A DNA stretch of 18,331 nt from Bacillota bacterium (GTDB lineage Bacteria; Bacillota; DTU025): assembly GCA_003456765.1 (NCBI GenBank), contig DMOT01000145.1, positions 1 through 18,331 on the forward strand, given 5' to 3'. Shown one piece after another: positions 14,107 through 18,331 of this stretch. The position numbers and the translations under genes are program-made. A model generated the notes under the pieces. That model worked only from the letters and a program-made list of their open reading frames with translations. It searched no databases and was not told where the DNA came from. Within the stretch, counting starts at the first letter, position 1; every line of letters starts with the position of its first letter.

Positions 14107-14940
14107 CTATGCTCCACTCCTCCCATGCTGGCTCCAATGGGCCTTCTTGTATTCATCAAGCCACGGAATCTCAACGCCTGCTGCGGCGCATCCGCATCCT
14201 CGCTCTTCGGGCAACTCCTCTATGGTTGCCATGATCAGAGAACGCAGTTTCTCTCCATTCGCTTCCATGATATCGACGACTTCCTGATGCGTCAGGGGAG
14301 TCGGCGAGATTCCCGCCGCCCAGTTCGTCACCATGGCAATGGATGAGTAGCATAGCTGAGCCTCGCGGGCCAGAACAGTTTCGGGAACGCTCGTCATTCC
14401 GACCAGATCTCCGCCGAGAATCTCGAACATCTTGATCTCTGCAGGAGTTTCGAACCGGGGTCCATCGGCACATACATAGCAACCGCCATTTATGGCCTCA
14501 ATCCCCAGTTTGTTCGCTTTTTCGTACATGATGCCTCGTATCTCCGGACAGTATGGTTCTCCATAATCAAGGTGGACGACTCCGTGTTCGCCTCCGTCAA
14601 AGAAAGTCCGCACCTCGGATTTGGCAAAATCGATGAACTGATCCAAGAAGACGAACATGCCAGGAGGCATATCAGGGCTAAGAGAGCCAACCGCCGATGT
14701 GGCAATGACTCTTTTGACTCCCAGCATTTTCAGGACAGCAATATTCGCCCTGTAGTTGATCATGTGGGGCGGAACAGTATGTCCGAACCCATGACGCGCG
14801 AGAAATGCTATTTCCTCGCCCCGGTATTCCCCTATTCTCAAGCCAGCAGTGCCGTAAGGAGTATCCATAGTCTCCTCTCTGACATTGGAGAGTATGCGAG
14901 GGTCATACACCCCAGTTCCGCCTATGATAGCTATTCTCAA
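14107..14940 (-). CDS. mtnP: 5'-methylthioinosine/methylthioadenosine phosphorylase
   Basis: A 277-residue purine nucleoside phosphorylase family enzyme that replaces the purine of a methylthio-nucleoside by phosphate, giving methylthioribose 1-phosphate. Motifs: IIGGTGVYD (5-13), RHGFGH (49-54), PPHMINYRANI (57-67), CADGPRFETPAEI (157-169) and GMTSVPE (181-187). At the base-selecting site it has Asn206 (VTNWAAG). In human enzymes Asp here goes with 6-aminopurines and Asn with 6-oxopurines, and the methylthioinosine phosphorylase of Pseudomonas, as I recall it, has a similar NxAAG. Methylthioinosine is therefore the likelier substrate. TTG 14940 is chosen over the upstream frame start at 14973 because GGAGGTG lies 7 bases before it. 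The C-terminus ends in an unusual Cys-containing tail (GCGCAAAG). Confidence 0.9.
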   Translation of the reverse strand: MRIAIIGGTGVYDPRILSNVREETMDTPYGTAGLRIGEYRGEEIAFLARHGFGHTVPPHMINYRANIAVLKMLGVKRVIATSAVGSLSPDMPPGMFVFLDQFIDFAKSEVRTFFDGGEHGVVHLDYGEPYCPEIRGIMYEKANKLGIEAINGGCYVCADGPRFETPAEIKMFEILGGDLVGMTSVPETVLAREAQLCYSSIAMVTNWAAGISPTPLTHQEVVDIMEANGEKLRSLIMATIEELPEERGCGCAAAGVEIPWLDEYKKAHWSQHGRSGA

Positions 14941-14986
14941 TCGACTGCACCTCCATCTCGATGGCCACACCAATTCTGCTTAACTT

Positions 14987-16180
14987 CTACTTCATATCAT
15001 TGAGAGCTTGCTCGAATCTATCCAGCCCTTCCTTGATCTTCTCCAGAGAGGTTGCGTATGACATCCTTATGTAGTCTTCGGTCCCAAACCCGGCGCCCGC
15101 CACGACCGCAACATGAGCTTTTTCCAGTATGGCATCGGCGAAGCTAATTGAGTCTTTCAGCTCTATTCCGCCCAGCGACTTTCCATAAAAGCCCGATACC
15201 TTCGGAAAGCAGTAAAAGGCCCCGACAGGCTCAACGCACTCTATTTTCGGCATGCCGCACAGTCTCTCGTGCATGTACTCCCCACGCACGCGGAACTGCT
15301 CCACCATATGTTCAATAGGCTCGTCAGGTCCTGTTATCGCCGCCAAAGCAGCCTTTTGCGAAATTGAGCACGGGTTGGAAGTGCTGTGGCTCTGAATCCT
15401 GTTCATAGCTGCGATAAGGTCGGCATCTCCTGCAGCATAGCCTATTCGCCATCCTGTCATCGCATATGTCTTAGAAACCCCGTTGACCACCAGGGTACGC
15501 GCCTTGATCTCCTCGCCAAGCGACGCTATAGAGATGAACTTAGTTCCCCTGTACAGAAGCCTCTCGTAGATCTCATCGGAGAGTACAAATAGATCATGTT
15601 CGACTACGATATCTGCAATGGCTGAAAGCTCATCTTCTGAATACATCATTCCCGTTGGGTTTGACGGCGAGTTCAAGACGATCACACGAGTCCTCGGCGT
15701 AATTGCTTCTGTTAGTGCTTCGGGAGTAATCTTGAAGTTGGTTGATGTCGTATCGATGATCACAGGGGTAGCCCCTGACATCCTAACCTGGTCGGGGTAG
15801 CTGACCCAATATGGGCAAGGAATGATGACTTCGTCTCCCTGCCCGCACAAGGCCTGAAACGCATTGCATAGGCTATGCTTGGCCCCGCAGGAGACAATGA
15901 TCTGCGATGGCTTGTATTCAAGCCCATTCTCGCGTTGGAATTTTGCGACGATAGCCTCTTTCAGCTCAGGAATTCCCGCCGTGGGAGTGTAGCGCGTGAA
16001 TCCACTGTTTATCGCGTCGATACCGGCCCTACGGATATGCTCAGGAGTATCAAAGTCAGGTTCTCCCGCCCCAAATCCGATCACATCAATCCCCCTGGCA
16101 CGCATCTCGCGCGCCTTCGCCTCAACTGCGAAAGTAAGCGACGGTCTGATCGCCCTGGCCCTTTCTGACAGCTTCATCAT
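14987..16180 (-). CDS. aspB: Class I aminotransferase, aspartate aminotransferase type
   Basis: A 397-residue PLP enzyme of fold type I, subgroup Ib (Bacillus/Thermus type), transferring amino groups between amino acids and 2-oxoacids. Visible residues: GAGEPDFDTP (37-46), YTPTAG (64-69), NSPSNPTG (170-177) with Asn174, SDEIY (201-205) with Asp202 and Tyr205, the PLP lysine in NGVSKTYAMTGWR (Lys237), and the carboxylate-binding Arg372 (YIRMSYA). Tandem ATGs lie 3 and 6 bases after GGAGGG, so the second (16177) may be used. It ends 46 bases before the phosphorylase gene. Besides aspartate metabolism it could transaminate 4-methylthio-2-oxobutyrate in methionine salvage, which would suit its neighbours; that is inference. 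Confidence 0.93.
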   Translation of the reverse strand: MMKLSERARAIRPSLTFAVEAKAREMRARGIDVIGFGAGEPDFDTPEHIRRAGIDAINSGFTRYTPTAGIPELKEAIVAKFQRENGLEYKPSQIIVSCGAKHSLCNAFQALCGQGDEVIIPCPYWVSYPDQVRMSGATPVIIDTTSTNFKITPEALTEAITPRTRVIVLNSPSNPTGMMYSEDELSAIADIVVEHDLFVLSDEIYERLLYRGTKFISIASLGEEIKARTLVVNGVSKTYAMTGWRIGYAAGDADLIAAMNRIQSHSTSNPCSISQKAALAAITGPDEPIEHMVEQFRVRGEYMHERLCGMPKIECVEPVGAFYCFPKVSGFYGKSLGGIELKDSISFADAILEKAHVAVVAGAGFGTEDYIRMSYATSLEKIKEGLDRFEQALNDMK

Positions 16181-16191
16181 CAGCCCTCCAT

Positions 16192-16272
16192 TTAGGATTT
16201 TCTGATGCTCCTGGCATCATCATATTCCAACATGTCCACAAGCCGCGGTAATCCCAATGACTCCGAGGCCAA
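16192..16272 (-). CDS. Possible small peptide before the aminotransferase gene (26 aa)
   Basis: A TTG at 16272, 12 bases after an AAAGGAGG, opens a 26-codon frame ending in TAA 11 bases before the aminotransferase start. The peptide is MASESLGLPRLVDMLEYDDA followed by RSIRKS, which has a protein-like composition, and the frame is open further upstream (GTG at 16305, 37 codons). A competing ATG three bases after the same ribosome binding site opens a 51-codon frame overlapping the aminotransferase. I recognise neither. It could be a leader peptide or chance. No terminator or clear promoter is seen in 16181-16375. Confidence 0.25.
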   Translation of the reverse strand: MASESLGLPRLVDMLEYDDARSIRKS

Positions 16273-16375
16273 ACGCCCATGTTCCTCCTTTCGCGCTCGT
16301 CGCACATAGCCACCGTGGCCCCTTGCCGCTCGGCATGAAAGTGGGCTGGGAATCGCTGTGAAGGTTACGCCTCTC

Positions 16376-17686
16376 CTACCCCACTTTCACATGACATAGA
16401 AACTCCATCCACGGATTGGGATGATCATCGTCCAAGCCGAACCGAGTCCTCGAGGAATCAAGAGCATCAAAGAAATTGCCGGATATGACTGCCTTTGTCG
16501 ATCCCAGCAGTTCCCCGTCTTTCACAACTACCGCCTCAGGCACCGCCAGCGAAAAATTACCTGTGACAGGATCTTGGGTGTGCATTCCCAGTACTCCACA
16601 AACCAGCAGCGCATTCTGGCATTCCTCAACCAGCGACTCTGCGGTCTCCATCTTCTCTGTTCTGAGCAACATACCCGCATAACCCGGCGACAGCCCCCGC
16701 TGAGGCAAGGAAGTAGGCTGCATGCTGCACCTGCGAGCATACTTCAGATTGAGTATCGGCGTAACGAGTCGCCCGTCCTGTACAAGATCGGTCCGGCCGG
16801 AGGGGACCCCCTCAACGGTGCACGGGTACGACCCGGGGCCCATTGGAACAGCAGTATCCAATATGACTTGCATGTCATCTCTTAGCACACGCTCGCCACT
16901 GTGAAACTGATCGACCTCAAACCTGGATCTCCCTTCAGCTACGTTCTCCCCACTCAGGTTGGAGGCTATATAGTGGCCTATGAAGGAATCCATCACACCA
17001 GGCGATATGATGACAGGCATCCTCCCGGAACCCAGAGAAGCGGGCAGCCGAGCTGCATCCACAATTCTTGCAGTTCGCTCCACAGACTGCTTGATATTAT
17101 GCCAAGTTTCTCTGGTTCTGCCATGGCGTCTATCACCGAGAGTCTTGTCGAGGTACCAGTAGCACATGGCGCTCGTTTCAGAGTAAGCAGCCCATAACCC
17201 CTTGGACGTTGCCACAATCGTCTCGCCACAAGAGCAAGATACTCGAGAATCGACTACCATAGATCCGCTGTCGCGGGCAGCCTCGCCTATCTCATGAACC
17301 GCCTCCAGAATGGGTGTTGAATCCCCTTGCACCATGAGGGCAACGCTGCAATCGCGAAGCTCCACATCTGTAGGTGCCTCAACTTCCCATATGTACGCCG
17401 CATCGTCATCACGGTAGGCCAAAGATCGCCATAGCTCCATCTCGCGCGGGAGACGATTCAGGATACCGCTGTCGATCCTTCCACGGCTGCATCGGCCATC
17501 TTCCCATATGACAAATACATTCCCTGTGATCTCCGTTGACGATCTCGGGGGACTATACGGGCCGCCCAGTTTCGAATCATCAACTCCCATATCCACCGAG
17601 TTCGCGGATTTCACCGTAAACCTCCACTCCGCCGCCTCGGAAAGCGTGTTCTTCAGTGCTGCAGCAATTTCATCAACAGAGGACAT
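16376..17686 (-). CDS. tldE: TldE/PmbA-family metallopeptidase subunit
   Basis: A 436-residue partner subunit of the TldD/TldE protease, a cytoplasmic heterodimer that degrades unfolded peptides and matures some ribosomally made peptides. The C-terminal hallmark GVLGMHTQDPVTGNFS (near 360-375), with later PEAVVVKDGELLG and VISGNFFDAL, is typical of TldE/PmbA. No HExxxH zinc site is present, as expected for TldE, since TldD carries the metal. ATG 17686 follows the tldD stop by one base (TGA-G-ATG), so translation is probably coupled. The N-terminus is divergent and Ser/Asp-rich. A 10-bp inverted repeat spans its stop codon (16336-16345 with 16380-16389) without a T-run. Confidence 0.87.
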   Translation of the reverse strand: MSSVDEIAAALKNTLSEAAEWRFTVKSANSVDMGVDDSKLGGPYSPPRSSTEITGNVFVIWEDGRCSRGRIDSGILNRLPREMELWRSLAYRDDDAAYIWEVEAPTDVELRDCSVALMVQGDSTPILEAVHEIGEAARDSGSMVVDSRVSCSCGETIVATSKGLWAAYSETSAMCYWYLDKTLGDRRHGRTRETWHNIKQSVERTARIVDAARLPASLGSGRMPVIISPGVMDSFIGHYIASNLSGENVAEGRSRFEVDQFHSGERVLRDDMQVILDTAVPMGPGSYPCTVEGVPSGRTDLVQDGRLVTPILNLKYARRCSMQPTSLPQRGLSPGYAGMLLRTEKMETAESLVEECQNALLVCGVLGMHTQDPVTGNFSLAVPEAVVVKDGELLGSTKAVISGNFFDALDSSRTRFGLDDDHPNPWMEFLCHVKVG

Positions 17687-17687
17687 C

Positions 17688-18331
17688 TCATACTCCCCCG
17701 ATCATTATCTCGTCGTTTCTATCGATCACCAGGAACATATTCCCGCCCCCGCTTGACGGGACCGCTTGCCCTGCCTTCCCACACGTACCCATTGCGTCGA
17801 TCATCGGTTCTCCGATTCCTGCCATGATCGACCCCAGCGCCGACAGGATCTTTCCACTGAAGATCGCAGGCTGGAAAAGACGGATACCGCCCGGGGTCAG
17901 TTCGTAGATAGCAGTGCAGTTGAAAACGAAGTCGCCCTTTGCCGGATTGACCTGGCCTCCTTTGTATCCTGAAAGATACAAGACAGGCTCATCGTCGCGA
18001 AGGAGGCCTGCCCGTGCCAGCGCATCCCTCACATCATCAGGCCTGACGTCTTCAAACTCCTTCTCCATGGGCAGGGGATCCTCAACAGTAATCCGTATGT
18101 TCGTCATTCTCGGCACAGGGACATGGCGGTAGCTTTCAGCCCTCGCTGCTCCCGTAATAGGAACGCCTGCACGTTGCGCCGAGAAAACGTCAGCCAGGCC
18201 ACAGCAGAGCTCGCCCCGTCTGACAATCTCCACAGTCTCTCGAAGGATCCCATTGGCCGATATGGGCTGGTATGCGTAATCCCCTTCAACGGGACCGTCA
18301 ACGATGTTCACAATCTCAGACGCAACACGAT
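17688..18331 (-). CDS. tldD: TldD metallopeptidase, C-terminal part (runs off the right edge)
   Basis: About 214 residues of the C-terminal part of TldD, the zinc-carrying subunit of the TldD/TldE protease. The frame stays open to the window edge (RVASEIVNIVDGP), so the N-terminal half with HExxxH lies outside. Visible TldD features: ADVFSAQRAGVPITGAARAE, SGYKGGQVNPAKGDFVFN, and AMGTCGKAGQAVPSSGGG, whose Cys corresponds to the cysteine zinc ligand near the C-terminus in characterised TldD. It is immediately followed by tldE, the usual pair. Confidence 0.9.
   Translation of the reverse strand, partial: RVASEIVNIVDGPVEGDYAYQPISANGILRETVEIVRRGELCCGLADVFSAQRAGVPITGAARAESYRHVPVPRMTNIRITVEDPLPMEKEFEDVRPDDVRDALARAGLLRDDEPVLYLSGYKGGQVNPAKGDFVFNCTAIYELTPGGIRLFQPAIFSGKILSALGSIMAGIGEPMIDAMGTCGKAGQAVPSSGGGNMFLVIDRNDEIMIGGV

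Noticed and set aside
16122..16313. 63-codon minus-strand frame across the aminotransferase start
   Set aside because: It overlaps the well supported aminotransferase start and its internal ATG is only three bases from the ribosome binding site.
16336..16389. 10-bp inverted repeat across the tldE stop as a terminator
   Set aside because: The loop is 34 bases and no T-run follows on the minus strand.

Overview
The window looks like chromosomal DNA of a moderately GC-rich member of the Bacillota (Firmicutes, Clostridia-like). The signs are strong AGGAGG-type ribosome binding sites, frequent TTG and GTG starts, CCA-encoding tRNA genes, the dnaE - DUF2007 - pfkA gene order and an MgtE magnesium channel. 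No phage, insertion sequence or CRISPR array is visible. The assignment is inference from gene content, not from a database search.

Layout. 1-3962 (minus): 5' part of pfkA, a DUF2007 small protein, and dnaE, whose reading frame is broken by an in-frame TGA near its 5' end. 4172-5407 (minus): an M29-like aminopeptidase followed by a 71-residue protein of unknown function. 5667-7317 (plus): a sigma-A-type promoter, a structured leader with a 38-codon upstream ORF, mgtE, and a strong terminator shared with the convergent gene. 7325-8326 (minus): a lipoprotein with a C-terminal fibronectin type III domain. It is divergent from 8654-10426 (plus), a two-TM GGDEF-EAL protein with a degenerate GGDEF and an intact EAL; two palindromes lie between them. 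10425-10670 (minus): a complete tRNA transcription unit (promoter, tRNA-Gln(CUG), tRNA-Glu(CUC), terminator). 10721-18331 (minus): tldD (partial), tldE, an aspartate aminotransferase-like gene, a methylthiopurine nucleoside phosphorylase, an S-adenosylhomocysteinase-like gene, an MTA/SAH deaminase and a stand-alone starch-binding (CBM) protein.

How the genes fit together. The most coherent system is the trio at 11473-14940. The deaminase (MtaD), the phosphorylase (Asn, not Asp, at the purine-selecting position) and the AhcY homologue (HxExK in place of the usual HxTxE adenine-contact motif) all fit a route in which the SAM by-products MTA and SAH are deaminated first, then split as methylthioinosine and S-inosylhomocysteine. 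The adjacent aminotransferase could serve amino-acid metabolism or the last step of methionine salvage.

Two other places deserve attention. The mgtE leader has a short ORF starting Met-Asp-Gly-Asp-Pro and two mutually exclusive hairpins, one of which covers the mgtE ribosome binding site. In dnaE, the sequence CTG-TGA-CTG interrupts the PHP motif, and skipping six bases would restore the expected protein.
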